Below, piece after piece: positions 27,480-37,801 of a stretch of DNA of 64,000 nt. Under the pieces are notes generated by a model. That model was given only the letters and a program-made list of their open reading frames with translations, did not search any database and was not told the DNA's origin. A program made the translations under genes and the position numbers. Origin of the DNA: Verrucomicrobia bacterium IMCC26134 (GTDB taxonomy: Bacteria; Verrucomicrobiota; Verrucomicrobiia; Opitutales; Opitutaceae). The stretch is taken from contig CP011265.1 of assembly GCA_000972765.1 (NCBI GenBank), forward strand, positions 806,001-870,000, written 5' to 3'. The first letter of the stretch is position 1. Each line of letters begins with the position of its first letter.

Positions 27480-28583
27480 TTACAGATTGGCGATGATGGC
27501 GTCGGCCATGGCCTTGGTGCCGACGGACGGTTTGCCGAAGGCGATATCCCCGGTGCGGACGCCGTCGGTGGCGACGGCCTTGCGGACGGCGGCTTCGATC
27601 CTGGCGGCCACGGCATCGAGGCCGAAGCTGTAGCGCAGCATCATCGCGACGGAAAGAATCTGGGCGCAGGGATTGGCGATGCCCTTGCCGGCGATGTCGG
27701 GGGCGGTGCCGCCGGCGGGCTCGAAGAGACCGAAGGGCAGGCCGAGGGAGTTTTTGCCAGTGCCGAGCGAGGCGCTGGACAACATGCCGAGGGAGCCGCA
27801 GATCACGGCCATCTCGTCGGACAGGATGTCGCCAAACATGTTTTCGGTGAAGAGCACGTCGAACTGGTTGGGATCGCGCGCGAGCTGCATGGCGGCGTTA
27901 TCGACATACATGTGGCTCAGGGCGATCTCGGGGTGGTGTTTGGCAAAGTAGGCGGTGACGACGCGGCGCCAGAGGACGGAGGTTTCGAGGACATTGGCCT
28001 TGTCGACCGAGCAGACCTTCTTGCCGCGAGCCTTTGCGGTGACGGCCGCAACCTCGGCGATGCGTTCGATCTCGGAGGTTTTGTAGACCATGGTATCGAC
28101 CGCCATTTCCTCGCCGTTTTCGAGCAAGGTGGTGGTCTTGGGCAGGCCGAAATAGATGCCGCCGGTGAGCTCGCGAATGCACACGATATCGATGCCGTTG
28201 GGAATGCGGGCGGTCTTGAGCGGGGAAGCATCGGTCAGGTCGGAATAGAGGAGACCGGGGCGAATGTTGGCAAAGAGGTTGAAGGCTTTGCGAAGAGGCA
28301 GGAGGGCGGCGCGCTCGGGTTGTTCCTTGGGCGGGAGTTTCTCCCACTTCGGCCCGCCGACGGAACCGAAGAGGATGGCGTCGGCCGACTGGCAGAGCGC
28401 GAGGGTGGAGTCGGGGAGGGCCTTGCCGTGGTTATCAATGCCGGCGCCGCCTACGTCGGCGTGCTGGTAGGAAAGGGTGAGCCCCTCCTTCTTGGCCACG
28501 TGCTCGAGCACGCGGAGGGCTTCGGACATGACCTCGGGGCCAATGTAGTCTCCAGGCAGGACGGCGAATTTAAGGGTCGGCAT
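27480..28583 (-). CDS. leuB: 3-isopropylmalate dehydrogenase
   Basis: 367 residues, usual length for the family. LPGDYIGPEV at the N-terminus, GGPKW, the IRPGLLYSDL substrate region with following Arg residues, and a C-terminal NAD-site block (EPAGGTAPDIAGKGIANPCA) identify LeuB rather than isocitrate dehydrogenase. It oxidatively decarboxylates 3-isopropylmalate in leucine synthesis. It is convergent with the hybrid kinase and not next to leuA, leuC or leuD in this window. Confidence 0.95.
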   Translation of the reverse strand: MPTLKFAVLPGDYIGPEVMSEALRVLEHVAKKEGLTLSYQHADVGGAGIDNHGKALPDSTLALCQSADAILFGSVGGPKWEKLPPKEQPERAALLPLRKAFNLFANIRPGLLYSDLTDASPLKTARIPNGIDIVCIRELTGGIYFGLPKTTTLLENGEEMAVDTMVYKTSEIERIAEVAAVTAKARGKKVCSVDKANVLETSVLWRRVVTAYFAKHHPEIALSHMYVDNAAMQLARDPNQFDVLFTENMFGDILSDEMAVICGSLGMLSSASLGTGKNSLGLPFGLFEPAGGTAPDIAGKGIANPCAQILSVAMMLRYSFGLDAVAARIEAAVRKAVATDGVRTGDIAFGKPSVGTKAMADAIIANL

Positions 28584-28715
28584 AAAAGGGCAACTTGTGG
28601 GTAATTCCCGGCCAGAAAAAGCCTAAACTCACCCGCGAGCCGGGACGGGCCTGCTCCGGGCGGTAAAGGCAGCGACAGGCGAGGCCGCGATTATTTCGCG
28701 CCATGCCGTGAGAAA

Positions 28716-29123
28716 CTAGGCGCTGTCGATCCAGGCGCTGAGAGCGGGCGGGAGGGTAAGGCGTTCGCGGGTTTGGGAGGAAATGCAGACGTGTTCCGTG
28801 CGCGCGACCGCGGCGCGTTTGTCGGCGGCTCCGGTTTTCCAGATCACGTAATCGAGCGCGAAACTGTTATCCGTCAGCCGGGTGGGGTGGACGTCCACCC
28901 GAAGCTTGTCTCCGCAGAAAAGAGGGCGGAGATAGCTGGCTTCAGTTTTAGCGATGGGAACGACCACCCCGTGGTCTGCAAAAAACGTGCCCAGCGGGAT
29001 GCCCGCGGCGGCGAGCGCTTCCTCGTAGGCCTCGTGGCAAATGGAGAGATAGCGCGCAAAAAAGACCACGCCGGCGGCGTCGGTATCCGGAAAGTGAACG
29101 GTGCGGGCGTAGGCGAAAGGCAT
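28716..29123 (-). CDS. Hotdog-fold acyl-CoA thioesterase (4HBT / DHNA-CoA hydrolase-like)
   Basis: 135 residues. VHFPDTDAAGVVFFARYLSI carries the catalytic Asp (D15) of the 4-hydroxybenzoyl-CoA thioesterase family, followed by the helix CHEAYEEALAAAGIP. The closest characterised classes are YbgC and 1,4-dihydroxy-2-naphthoyl-CoA hydrolase (menaquinone pathway). No menaquinone genes are adjacent, so the substrate is open. 132 bp separate its stop from the leuB start; both are on the minus strand. Confidence 0.88.
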   Translation of the reverse strand: MPFAYARTVHFPDTDAAGVVFFARYLSICHEAYEEALAAAGIPLGTFFADHGVVVPIAKTEASYLRPLFCGDKLRVDVHPTRLTDNSFALDYVIWKTGAADKRAAVARTEHVCISSQTRERLTLPPALSAWIDSA

Positions 29124-29260
29124 GCCCTATACCAATAAAGGAAGCGGGATCCCGCAAGGCGGGATCCTTCTTCCCCGTGCCCCATGGCAAGTGACTTGGC
29201 GGCGGCGAGGCGAAGCGACGGGAAGTTGACGCGGGCCGTCAGGTGAGTGCGCTAGGGGGA

Positions 29261-31038
29261 ATGAACAAGACCGAGATCGCCGAAGTATTAAACGAGATAG
29301 GCACCCTGCTGGAGCTGCAGGGAGAAAACCCATTCAAGATTCGCGCCTACCAGAACGGCGCGCGCCTGCTGGAGCAAATGGACGCGGCGGACTACACCAC
29401 ACGCGTGCAGGCCGGCACGCTCGGGGAGTTGAAAGGCTTCGGCGAGGCGCTCGTCGATAAGATAGGCGAACTGCATCGCACCGGTGCGCTGGCGTTTTAC
29501 GAGCGACTCAAGGCGCAGGTGCCGGCCGGACTGTTTGCGCTTTTGGAAGTGCCGGGGCTGGGACCGAAGAAGATCAAGGCGCTGCGTGAACAGCTCGGGG
29601 TGGAGTCACCGGAAGCCCTGGCGGACGCGTGCCGCGCGGGCAAGGTGGCGACGCTGGCCGGCTTCGGGGAGAAGACGCAGGCAAAGCTACTGGAAGGGCT
29701 GGCGAATCGTGAAGCTTACGCGCGCCGGCACAGGTGGTGGGATGCGAGCGCGGTGGCGGAGCCGATCGTCGCGGGATTGCGCGCCCTGCCGCAGGTGTTG
29801 CGGGCGGAGGCGGCCGGATCGCTCCGGCGAAATCTGGAGACGGTGGGAGACCTGGACTTCATCGTCGCGGCGGAACCGGCGGACGTGGGCGCGGTGGTGG
29901 CATGGTTTTGCGCGTTGCCAGAAGTAAAAGAAATAACGGCCCGGGGAGAGACGAAGGCGAGCGTGCGCTTCGTGAGCGGGTTGCAAGCGGACCTGCGCAT
30001 CGTGCCGGCCCGGCAGTTCGCGTTCGCGCTCCATCATTTCACAGGGTCGAAGGCGCATAATGTCGAGATGCGCCAGCGGGCGCTGGCGCGGGGCCTCAGT
30101 TTATCCGAGTGGGGGCTGGCCCCCGCGGAAGGCGAAGGCACGGCGAAGGAGAAGATCGGTCAGGAGGCGTCGACCCTGGCGGTGAAGGACGAGGTGGAGT
30201 TGTTCTCGGCCCTGGGGCTTGCGTTTATCCCCCCGAGCTGCGGGAGGGCATGGGCGAAATCGCGGCGGCGGAGAGCGCGGCAACGGGAGGCGCACCCTTG
30301 CCGCGTCTAGTGGACACGGGGGAACTGCGCGGTGCCTTTCACAACCACACGACGGAGTCTGATGGCAAAGCCACGCTGCTGGAAATGCGGGCGGCGGCGA
30401 CGGCCCTGGGGTGGGACTACCTCGGAATCGCGGATCACTCAAAGTCGAGCGTGCAGGCGCGCGGACTGGACGAAGGGCGACTGGCGGCGCAAGTCGATGC
30501 GATCCGGCAAGCGAACGCGGCCGGCGGAGGGGCCTGGTTGTTTGCCGGCACCGAGTGCGATATCCTGCCGGACGGCAGGCTGGATTTCGACGACGCCGTG
30601 CTGGCGACGCTCGATTACGTGGTGGCCTCGGTGCACAGTGCATTCTCGCAGAGCGAATCCGAGATGACGGCCCGCATCATCCGGGCCTTGGAGCATCCGC
30701 GGGTTTCCATGCTGGGGCACGCAACGGGGAGGCTGCTCCTGCGCCGTGAGGGCTACAAAGTGGATCTGGTGCGGGTGATAGACGCGGCGATCGCCAACCG
30801 GGTGGTCATCGAGCTGAATGCGCATCCCTCTCGGCTGGATTTGGACTGGCGGCATTGGCGAAGGGCGGCGGAGCGCGGCCTGATGTGCGCAATCAATCCC
30901 GACGCACACGATGTCGCCGGGCTGAGACATGTAGAGGCGGGGGTGCGAGTGGCGCGGAAAGGCTGGCTCACGGCCAATAGTATTCTGAATACACGAAATC
31001 GGGCGGGCGTGGAAAGCTGGTGGCGCGAACGGCGGTGA
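29261..31038 (+). pseudogene. polX: DNA polymerase X with PHP domain, broken by a frameshift in a C run
   Basis: Start ATG 29261 (MNKTEIAEVLNEIGTLLELQ); an upstream ATG at 29243 adds six residues. The N-terminal half has helix-hairpin-helix motifs (LLEVPGLGPKKIKALRE, LAGFGEKTQAKLLEG) and the Pol-beta-like catalytic site (AGSLRRNLETVGDLDFIV, then ADLRIV). The frame breaks at C6 (30229-30234), after FIPP. Adding one C would restore [15 protein letters not shown]. The PHP domain then continues in the other frame with [42 protein letters not shown] and NPDAHD, all metal-site motifs. Repaired length about 592 residues, normal for bacterial PolX. A sequencing error at the homopolymer or a recent mutation are both possible, since both halves are otherwise well preserved. 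Confidence 0.9.
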
Positions 31039-31164
31039 ACTTTAGGTTCCAGCCCGTGGCTTGGACTTGTTCTAAGAAATTGGAATATAGTGATTAACGT
31101 GAATAAAAAATTCCGTATTGATTGCCTCGCATATGCATGTAAACGACACAAATTGTAAAAGCTC

Positions 31165-31740
31165 ATGTTATCGTCACTTTTAGTCGTGTTAGGTCTTGGA
31201 CTATTCCTTTTGCCCATCTGGCGCTTGCACGCCCCAGATGCACGGCTTGCGGCGTTTGACCAGCGGGAGTGGCCGAAAGGGCGTAATCTGCTGCTTGCCT
31301 TGCTGGATCTGGCGCGGGCGAGTGGAGGCGCCTGGTTGCTGGCGAAGGGTATGCCGGAGTTGCCCCTGCTCAGCAGCGAAAACGAATGGATGCCGGATCT
31401 GGTCATCTCGGCGATCGTCGCCTTGGGGTTGACGGTGCAGACCTTTGCATGGACTGACGAAGACCATGTGCAGGCCCCTGTGGTGTTTGTGGCTGGAGTG
31501 GCGGCGGTTTTGGTGGCTCCCGCCGTGGCTGCCTTGGTGGGGGTGCTGGCAATAGGCGCGTCGCTGGCGCTTCGCGCGTGGTCGGGGGTGTTTTTGGCGG
31601 CGAGCTTGGGGACGATCTTAATCGGCTGGCTGTTAAACGTGCAAAGTCCGTCGCGCGTGATTTTCCTCGGTGTGGCCCTGGGCTTGCCCGTAGTGCTCTC
31701 CATTCTGGCGGGGCGGCACATGGGCTGGCCGAGGAAGTGA
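31165..31740 (+). CDS. Integral membrane protein of unknown function
   Basis: 191 residues. Hydrophobic segments at about 1-18, 80-95 and several between 105 and 185 suggest five or six membrane passes. A soluble loop (DQREWPKGRNLLLALLDLAR) follows the first helix. No motif that I recognise. Start ATG 31165 is 15 bp downstream of the AT-rich leader. It stands 113 bp before another unknown membrane gene on the same strand. Confidence 0.7.
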   Translation: MLSSLLVVLGLGLFLLPIWRLHAPDARLAAFDQREWPKGRNLLLALLDLARASGGAWLLAKGMPELPLLSSENEWMPDLVISAIVALGLTVQTFAWTDEDHVQAPVVFVAGVAAVLVAPAVAALVGVLAIGASLALRAWSGVFLAASLGTILIGWLLNVQSPSRVIFLGVALGLPVVLSILAGRHMGWPRK

Positions 31741-31853
31741 AACGGTTCGGTTACGCGTTCATCTGCCAAGGGGGGGATCGTTAACTATTTTGGGTTTCGA
31801 CCACCTTAGGGTGGACTTGCTGCTAATCTCTTTTCAATAAGGCAGTCCTAGTC

Positions 31854-32477
31854 ATGAGCTTCATCATCATTCACTGGATACCGCTGATTATCGGCCTCTG
31901 CTTCGGCCTGATACCGCCGCGAGCACTGATCAAAGGGGAGGTGCGTTACCTGATGTTTGAAGACCTTTGGGAAAAAGCGCTACGGCCGCCGCCCGATGAC
32001 CCTCGCCGCCGCCGCTGGTGGAAAATGCCTTTGGTCTGGATTGATCCGGTCAGGGGCTTTGCCACCGCTTATTACCTCGTGCAGGCCTTTCCCAAGCCGC
32101 CCAGAGGCTCGGGATTAACCATCTATCCTGTGATTACGGCCTTGGCCGTTTCGTCGCTGATTTGCCTGGCGGTCCAGATGTCAGGAAGAAAAAACATGGG
32201 CGAGACGATCTCCCCCACGGGGTTTTTATCGGGCATGCTCTTGTTAATACTGCCCTACAATGTTTCGATACCGGTCCTGATCGTGGCCGCTTGCACGGTC
32301 ATCGCGGTGAGAAGCTACGCTGCGGGGTATGTAGCGGCGGCTTTGGTTTGCTTGATTTTCGGCTTTCTCTACATGGGTGTCAGCCTGTCTCTGATCACGC
32401 CGATGGGATTGATAATCCTGCCTCTTTTCAACGACTGGAAGAGCGGCACACGCATGGTGGTGCCGGTGCGCTGCTAG
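31854..32477 (+). CDS. Integral membrane protein of unknown function
   Basis: 207 residues. An N-terminal helix (IIHWIPLIIGLCFGLIPP) is followed by a basic cytoplasmic-looking loop (PPPDDPRRRRWWKMPLVWID), then three or four hydrophobic segments between about 85 and 195. No family recognised. It is convergent with the nitroreductase, with a 22-bp gap. Confidence 0.7.
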   Translation: MSFIIIHWIPLIIGLCFGLIPPRALIKGEVRYLMFEDLWEKALRPPPDDPRRRRWWKMPLVWIDPVRGFATAYYLVQAFPKPPRGSGLTIYPVITALAVSSLICLAVQMSGRKNMGETISPTGFLSGMLLLILPYNVSIPVLIVAACTVIAVRSYAAGYVAAALVCLIFGFLYMGVSLSLITPMGLIILPLFNDWKSGTRMVVPVRC

Positions 32478-32499
32478 GAGCTGCCGTTTCCGCTGCCCT

Positions 32500-33171
32500 T
32501 TAACCTACGGAGCGGAACCACGCTTCAGGTGGTAGTCGGGCGGGTTGGAAGGAATTGACCCGGCTGCCTGGCTTCGGAATCCCAAAAGGGAGTCCGGCGA
32601 TGAACAGGGTATCTTCCGATCCCGGCAAATGGCGGCAGAGTATATCGGGGTAGCTCACGGCACTGTATTGCGGACAGGAGCCCAAGCCCTGGGCGGCAAG
32701 GCCCAGCATAAGACGCTCAAGCACAAAGCCGCAGTCTAAAAAAGTGCCGTAGCCATAGGCGGAAGCGTGCGTGCCGAGAAAGAAAACGTGGGGAGCGTCG
32801 AAAAACGTGAAGTTCGCCCGGTCATGCGCACGGCGACCGACTGCATCCTCTCGGGCTATGCCCTTGTGTTGAAGAATACCAATCCCAACCGATTTAGCCC
32901 GGGCTTGCCACTCGGGCGGGAGCGGATCGGGCGAATAGCGGTAAGCCGGGCGAGGTGCTTCGCCAGCATCAAAGGCGGCCAGATAATCTCGTCGCAGTGC
33001 TTCCAGCGGTTCGCCCTGAATTAAAAAGAGGCTCCACGGCTGGGTGTTTTTGGAGCTCGGCGCCCGCCCTGCGGCCTCGATTAAAGGGCGAAGGGTGTCG
33101 GCTGGAACAGGAGTGGCCTCAAACTCCCGGATCGAGCGCCGGGCGTGCATGGCATCAAGGGTGGAAAGCAT
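32500..33171 (-). CDS. Nitroreductase-family FMN oxidoreductase
   Basis: 223 residues. The FMN-binding start (AMHARRSIREFEATPVP, then EAAGRAPSSKNTQPWSLFLI) and the C-terminal LGLAAQGLGSCPQ and FIAGLPFGIPKPGS are standard for the nitroreductase superfamily, which act as homodimers using NAD(P)H. Substrate unknown. The 63-bp gap to the upstream AlkC-like gene would allow co-transcription. Confidence 0.92.
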   Translation of the reverse strand: MLSTLDAMHARRSIREFEATPVPADTLRPLIEAAGRAPSSKNTQPWSLFLIQGEPLEALRRDYLAAFDAGEAPRPAYRYSPDPLPPEWQARAKSVGIGILQHKGIAREDAVGRRAHDRANFTFFDAPHVFFLGTHASAYGYGTFLDCGFVLERLMLGLAAQGLGSCPQYSAVSYPDILCRHLPGSEDTLFIAGLPFGIPKPGSRVNSFQPARLPPEAWFRSVG

Positions 33172-33234
33172 GGCGAGGCGACCAGCCTAGCGTTCTCCGC
33201 CGGCGACAGAAAGCTGTTTCTTGGCGGAAAGACG

Positions 33235-34347
33235 TCACGCGTTGGTGCGCAAAGTAAAAGCGGATGTTGCGATCCGGCGACCGTTGATTTGCAGCTCGAT
33301 GCGGTGGAGTCCGGAGTGGTGGCGCCGGGTGCTGAAGTCCGTAACAAGCTGCCGCTTGGTCAGCTTGATCGTCGCGAGCGGAGGAAGTTCGAGCGTTTTC
33401 CATTTAAAAACCTTGGACGATATCGCACCCAAAGGACGCGCATAGTGCAGCACGTAGTCCACGACCAGGCGTTGGGCGCTTGAGGTGGTGGAAACGAGGG
33501 TTGCGGCTAGCGTGATCGTATCGCCTAGCAGGATACGGCGGGGCGCGGCTGTGAAGCGAGAAACGGTCAGTTGAGGCGCGGCTCCTGCGCCGATAAGGGC
33601 CAGGGCCGGCGGGCAAGAAGACTTGATCAAGGTGCGGAGCGCATGCCTCACGATCCAGCTGGTGGCGGGGTGGGTCCTGTCCCAAGCTTGGACGCGGTCA
33701 ATCACCCAGTCCGGATTGTCCTTGGTGATGTCGTTGAGGTGATTGGCGACGGATTTTCGAACATAGGGAGAGGGGTCGGTTTTGAGCTGCTCGAGGATCG
33801 GCATGACCGGTGTTGGGTCGCGCACGAGAGCGGTGAGACGCAGCCCCCACGGAAGTCGGGGGCGGCTGCCTTCGCTGGCGAGGCGACGCACGTCGGCGTC
33901 CGGGGCCGAGGCCCACGTTTCCATAACCTTTAACGTGCGGTGCAAGTCATGGACGAGAAACGGGCGCACCGCGAATTCCGCCGAGCCGAACGAGGTGAAA
34001 AATCGCAACGCCTCCAGCGAGCGGTCAAAATCAGCGGGACGGAGTCCTTCACGGGCAACAAAATCGCACAGACTGATGGCGACAAAGGTATGGCCGATTC
34101 GCGGAGCGAGTTCGCGCAAGACGGCGAGTTGAGCGGGGTAGCCGCCGGGCAAGGTGGCGGCGAAGGCACGTGCGGTTTGGTGCAAACGCTCCATCAACGC
34201 TCGCTCCTCAAGCCCGCCGAGGGTAAGGGTAAGAAACCGTGAGCGATCAAATCGGGGGCTCAGGGCTGCGAGCTCACCGGCGAGATGGTGGTAACGGGCC
34301 TCGTCGAACCAGTGCTTGAGCGGAACGGCGGCGGAGGCGGCGGACAT
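33235..34347 (-). CDS. AlkC-like DNA alkylation repair glycosylase (HEAT repeats plus Ig-like domain)
   Basis: 370 residues. Residues about 20-255 are alpha-helical HEAT-like repeats of the AlkC/AlkD superfamily (VRPFLVHDLHRTLKVMETWA, DPSPYVRKSVANHLNDITKD, HPATSWIVRHALRTLIK). The last 110 residues are a beta-rich Ig-like domain (ITLAATLVSTTSSAQRLVVD, then HHSGLHRIELQINGRRI), the feature that separates AlkC from AlkD. The family removes alkylated bases such as N3-methyladenine or N3-methylcytosine. It is followed by the nitroreductase and preceded after 5 bp by the hybrid kinase. Confidence 0.85.
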   Translation of the reverse strand: MSAASAAVPLKHWFDEARYHHLAGELAALSPRFDRSRFLTLTLGGLEERALMERLHQTARAFAATLPGGYPAQLAVLRELAPRIGHTFVAISLCDFVAREGLRPADFDRSLEALRFFTSFGSAEFAVRPFLVHDLHRTLKVMETWASAPDADVRRLASEGSRPRLPWGLRLTALVRDPTPVMPILEQLKTDPSPYVRKSVANHLNDITKDNPDWVIDRVQAWDRTHPATSWIVRHALRTLIKSSCPPALALIGAGAAPQLTVSRFTAAPRRILLGDTITLAATLVSTTSSAQRLVVDYVLHYARPLGAISSKVFKWKTLELPPLATIKLTKRQLVTDFSTRRHHSGLHRIELQINGRRIATSAFTLRTNA

Positions 34348-34352
34348 TGCAG

Positions 34353-36329
34353 CTAAAGACCCGCAGAGTCCTCGGGCGGCGTCTCGGGGCGGGGGTTATC
34401 CACAAGCCACGCGTGAGCGATACGCAGCGCATTGGCCAAAGTTTCGGGGCGGAGGGGCTTGGTCAGATAATCTTGCATGCCTACGGCAGTAGCGGCGGCC
34501 CGGTTTTCGCTGAGCACATTGGCGGTCAGCGCGATGATGTAAGGGTGGAGCAGGCCACCCGGCTGACTGCGAATCATGCGGGTGGCGCAAGTCCCGTCCA
34601 ACTCGGGCATCTGCAAATCCATCAGCACTACGTCGTAGTGATTTTGGGCGACAGCGGCAAGGGCCTGACGCCCATTCGCTACCTCGTGCGGGTGATAACC
34701 GAGACGATCCAGATAGAGTTCGATGACCTTGCGGTTGGCGGCGACATCCTCGGCGATGAGGATGCGCAGCGGGTATTTTAGTGCAAAGTCAGAGTCGGCG
34801 CCGGTCGATTGGGGCGAGGCGGGTGGTTTGGCCGCTGGAACGGATTTGGGTTTGAGGACAGAAACAAGGGCTGTGCGTAATTCGGTGGGTTTGACCGGTT
34901 TTGTGAGTTTCCGTGCGATGAGCGTTCCGAGTTCTTCCGTCTGCTGCCCACGGGCCCCCATGAATATCACGGGGGGAAATTTATTCGGTTGGGCTTTTTG
35001 AAGCGATCGGGCGAGCTGAGACCCGTTCATCCCTTGCAAATTGTGATCTAGAATCAGCAGGTCATAGGGGGGATTGTCAGCGTAAGCCTTGCAGGCGTCG
35101 TCGGGTGAAGCTACGAAATCGGCCTTGATGCCCCAGCCGATAAGTTGGGATTCCAAGATACGAAGACTTATGGGGTTATCGTCCACTACGAGAATACGGC
35201 GACGGGCTAGCTCGGCATCAGGCGCAAACAAAGGAATATCAGCGAATTCACAGGCCTGGGTCATGATATGGAATTTGAACGTAGCGCCCGCGCCTTCCCG
35301 ACTGGTGACGCTGATCGCGCCGCCGAGCATTTCAACGAGACGGTTGGTGATGGCGAGGCCCAGTCCGGTCCCGCCATATTTACGCGTGGTGGAGGTATCA
35401 ACCTGGCTGAAGGCCTTGAACAAACGGTCCTGTCTATCAGCGGGGATTCCAATGCCCGTATCCGCGATCGAAAAGTCGATTCGAAGGCCCTTCTCCATGC
35501 GCGTAGCTTCCACCAGGATACTTACCCCGCCGACGCGCGTGAACTTGAGCCCATTGCCCACAAGATTGACAAGGATCTGACGCAGGCGCGTGGGGTCGGT
35601 GACGATACAGGCAGGGACATCGGCGCTAAAGGCCACGCCGAGATCCAGTCCGGATTTGACGGCGCGATCAGAGAAGAGGTCGAGCACCTGCTCGACGACT
35701 TCGCTGAAATTACAAGGGATGGACTCCAGGTCGAAATGGCCGGCTTCGATTTTTGAAAAGTCGAGGATGTCGTTGATGATATCCAGGAGTGCCTCGACAT
35801 TCTGGCGGATAATCTCGGTGTATTCACGTTGAACGGGAGCGAGGTCGGTATCGTTCAGGAGATTGGTCATGCCGACCACCGCATTGAAGGGGGTGCGGAT
35901 TTCGTGGCTCATATTGGCCAGAAACTCACTCTTGGCGAGGTTGGCTGAATCGGCGGCTTTTTTAGCCATCCGCAGAGCGTCCTCGGTGGCCTGACGACCG
36001 GCCACGAGGCGCTCAATGTCGCCGGCTAGATCTAAAATGTCCTGGCCCGGAGCCGTGGGTTGTTCCGGGTGGAGAATGCTTAAGGTCTGACTCAGGCGGG
36101 ACAGGAGGGCTTCGTTGCGATGATTTTGCTCCAGCAACGTCGCATTGGCTGCGGTAAGCTCCCGTGAACTGACATTGAGAACGTGCTCGGTAAGGCGGCG
36201 ATCTTGATCGAATTGCAGGTAGGTGTCGGAGACCTTCGTCAGCAGGGCTTCAAGTCCGGGCGGAATGGCGTTCGCGGTGCCGAAAGTGCGGCGTAGCTGG
36301 CGAAGAAGCAACGGATGCAAGCTGCTCAT
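34353..36329 (-). CDS. Hybrid sensor histidine kinase with two receiver domains
   Basis: 658 residues, no membrane segment. An N-terminal coiled-coil region (about 30-130) is followed by the H-box [18 protein letters not shown] (H142). The ATPase has [20 protein letters not shown] and [17 protein letters not shown]. The first receiver spans about 380-495 (VVDDN, acceptor in [12 protein letters not shown]) and the second about 520-640 (IAEDV, acceptor in [13 protein letters not shown]). There is no sensor domain inside the protein. The FIST-domain protein encoded 7 bp upstream is the likely sensory partner, so the pair looks like one signalling module. No HPt domain is visible. Confidence 0.94.
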   Translation of the reverse strand: MSSLHPLLLRQLRRTFGTANAIPPGLEALLTKVSDTYLQFDQDRRLTEHVLNVSSRELTAANATLLEQNHRNEALLSRLSQTLSILHPEQPTAPGQDILDLAGDIERLVAGRQATEDALRMAKKAADSANLAKSEFLANMSHEIRTPFNAVVGMTNLLNDTDLAPVQREYTEIIRQNVEALLDIINDILDFSKIEAGHFDLESIPCNFSEVVEQVLDLFSDRAVKSGLDLGVAFSADVPACIVTDPTRLRQILVNLVGNGLKFTRVGGVSILVEATRMEKGLRIDFSIADTGIGIPADRQDRLFKAFSQVDTSTTRKYGGTGLGLAITNRLVEMLGGAISVTSREGAGATFKFHIMTQACEFADIPLFAPDAELARRRILVVDDNPISLRILESQLIGWGIKADFVASPDDACKAYADNPPYDLLILDHNLQGMNGSQLARSLQKAQPNKFPPVIFMGARGQQTEELGTLIARKLTKPVKPTELRTALVSVLKPKSVPAAKPPASPQSTGADSDFALKYPLRILIAEDVAANRKVIELYLDRLGYHPHEVANGRQALAAVAQNHYDVVLMDLQMPELDGTCATRMIRSQPGGLLHPYIIALTANVLSENRAAATAVGMQDYLTKPLRPETLANALRIAHAWLVDNPRPETPPEDSAGL

Positions 36330-36336
36330 AGCGCAC

Positions 36337-37467
36337 TCATGAATCTACTTCGGCGATGCTGGTGATCGTCATGGTCTGGTTGTGCAGCTGGCAGGCCTGC
36401 GCCTGGCCAGAGGGGGCAAGTTCGCCGTAGGAATAAAAACCGGTCAGCACCGGGCCTGGGCCGAAAGTGGCACGGACTCCTTCGAGTTCATCCTCGGTTC
36501 TTGGCCCCAGCACGATGCGGCGACCGACACAACTCACGCAGAGCACAAGCGAGGCCTCCTGGGCGGCCTGGCGGGCGGCATCCTCAGCGCCGGAAATGAG
36601 TTCCTCATACGTGGCACGCATGAAACGAACGGTCGAGCCGACGGGGACATCACCGGCAAAGGTCATCGATTGCGCGGCCTCATCGATCGACAAGATGGTG
36701 CGAACCACTGCGTTCGTCTGGCCGGGAGAAGTGACGTGGAGGGGGAAGCGCAGGGCGGCAGCCGGAAGGCCGGAGGCGGCGGGCCCGAGGTATTCCTTGT
36801 AGAGTGAGAGTGCAGGGCGGCCGTCCAGCGTATGCAGGATGTTTCCCGTGGCGGCGGACACACTGCGCTGGGGGCCAAAGCAGGTCCAGCCACCGGCACT
36901 GCCAAAGCCGATGCGAAGGGCATCCCCATAAAGACCGATGGCAACGATCACTCCTGGCTCGGGTGGAGCGTCAAGTCCGACAAGCGTGGAAACGAAATCA
37001 GTGCCATCGCCGGCAAGGCCCCCGCTGAGTGTCACATCCGGGGGAAGGACGGAGTTAAAGGTATCGCTCAACACACTGCCGTTGACCAAGCCGCCGTCGG
37101 AAAAAATCAACACATGGCGCAGGTCTGGAGCGGCGAGCCGGTAGGCGAGGAGCGTGCAAAGCTTACGCAAGTCATCGCCGGGCTTGAAGCCGACGGAGGC
37201 ACAGCGGCTGGACGCACGGTCGAAACGCAGGGCCGTGCACACGAGGCCGGCATCCTCGATCTCGGTATCGGCGAAATTACCTGCGGTGGAGACCAGCACA
37301 AGATGCGCCGATGGGTAGCGGGCTCGCAACGCGGCCAGCGCCTCCGGTCTGGCCAGCGGAACACGAAGACCAAAGACCAGAACCAACCCGGCTTCGGCTG
37401 GGATCAGGTCGCCGGAGCGATCGCGCCAGCTGGAGTCGTTTGCCAGAATGGATTGGAGTAAGCGCAT
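36337..37467 (-). CDS. FIST N/C-domain sensory protein
   Basis: 376 residues. The FIST N region covers about 25-210 ([49 protein letters not shown]). FIST C covers about 225-360 ([20 protein letters not shown], then [12 protein letters not shown]). FIST proteins are cytoplasmic and are thought to bind small ligands such as amino acids for signalling. First gene of a two-gene minus-strand unit with the hybrid kinase, separated by 7 bp. Confidence 0.92.
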   Translation of the reverse strand: MRLLQSILANDSSWRDRSGDLIPAEAGLVLVFGLRVPLARPEALAALRARYPSAHLVLVSTAGNFADTEIEDAGLVCTALRFDRASSRCASVGFKPGDDLRKLCTLLAYRLAAPDLRHVLIFSDGGLVNGSVLSDTFNSVLPPDVTLSGGLAGDGTDFVSTLVGLDAPPEPGVIVAIGLYGDALRIGFGSAGGWTCFGPQRSVSAATGNILHTLDGRPALSLYKEYLGPAASGLPAAALRFPLHVTSPGQTNAVVRTILSIDEAAQSMTFAGDVPVGSTVRFMRATYEELISGAEDAARQAAQEASLVLCVSCVGRRIVLGPRTEDELEGVRATFGPGPVLTGFYSYGELAPSGQAQACQLHNQTMTITSIAEVDS

Positions 37468-37531
37468 GCGGGGTAAGGGTTGAGTGAGGCTAAATTGAGA
37501 TCGGTAACGAGGTTGGCAACGAGTGTGTAGC

Positions 37532-37561
37532 TGACACTGCTGAAGGGGTATTTCAGTGTCA
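37532..37561. other. Hairpin upstream of the FIST gene
   Basis: TGACACTG and CAGTGTCA form a perfect 8-bp stem with a 14-nt loop, 65 bp before the FIST start codon. It could be an operator or a leader-RNA hairpin; no further evidence. Confidence 0.35.
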
Positions 37562-37666
37562 TTTGACTACTCTGCAGGGATATGGGGTTTTTAACAGGGT
37601 CGTTTAACTGCCTATGTGAGTCAAAACGTGAAGGCAATAAATAGACTGTGCAAGGGAAGTATGCCC

Positions 37667-37685
37667 CCGCCTGACTCTTAGGCGG
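37667..37685 (-). terminator. Possible hairpin terminator after tRNA-Pro
   Basis: CCGCCT-GACTCTT-AGGCGG, a perfect 6-bp stem 40 bp downstream of the tRNA 3' end on the minus strand. There is no U tract, so the assignment is weak. Confidence 0.3.
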
Positions 37686-37724
37686 ACTGAGTTTGTCCGT
37701 CATAATTCAATGTTAGGGTCAAAT

Positions 37725-37801
37725 TGGTCGGGGTGGAGAGATTCGAACTCTCGGCCTCTACGACCCGAACGTAGCGCTCTACCAGGCTAAGCTACACCCC
37801 G
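37725..37801 (-). tRNA. tRNA-Pro (anticodon CGG), CCA encoded
   Basis: Cloverleaf read on the minus strand: acceptor CGGGGTG/CACCCCG, D-arm with TAGCCTGGTAGAGC, anticodon stem CTACG/CGTAG around loop TTCGGGT giving anticodon CGG, and T-loop GTTCGAATC. A73 is followed by an encoded CCA at 37725-37727. Reads CCG codons, common in a GC-rich genome. Confidence 0.95.
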
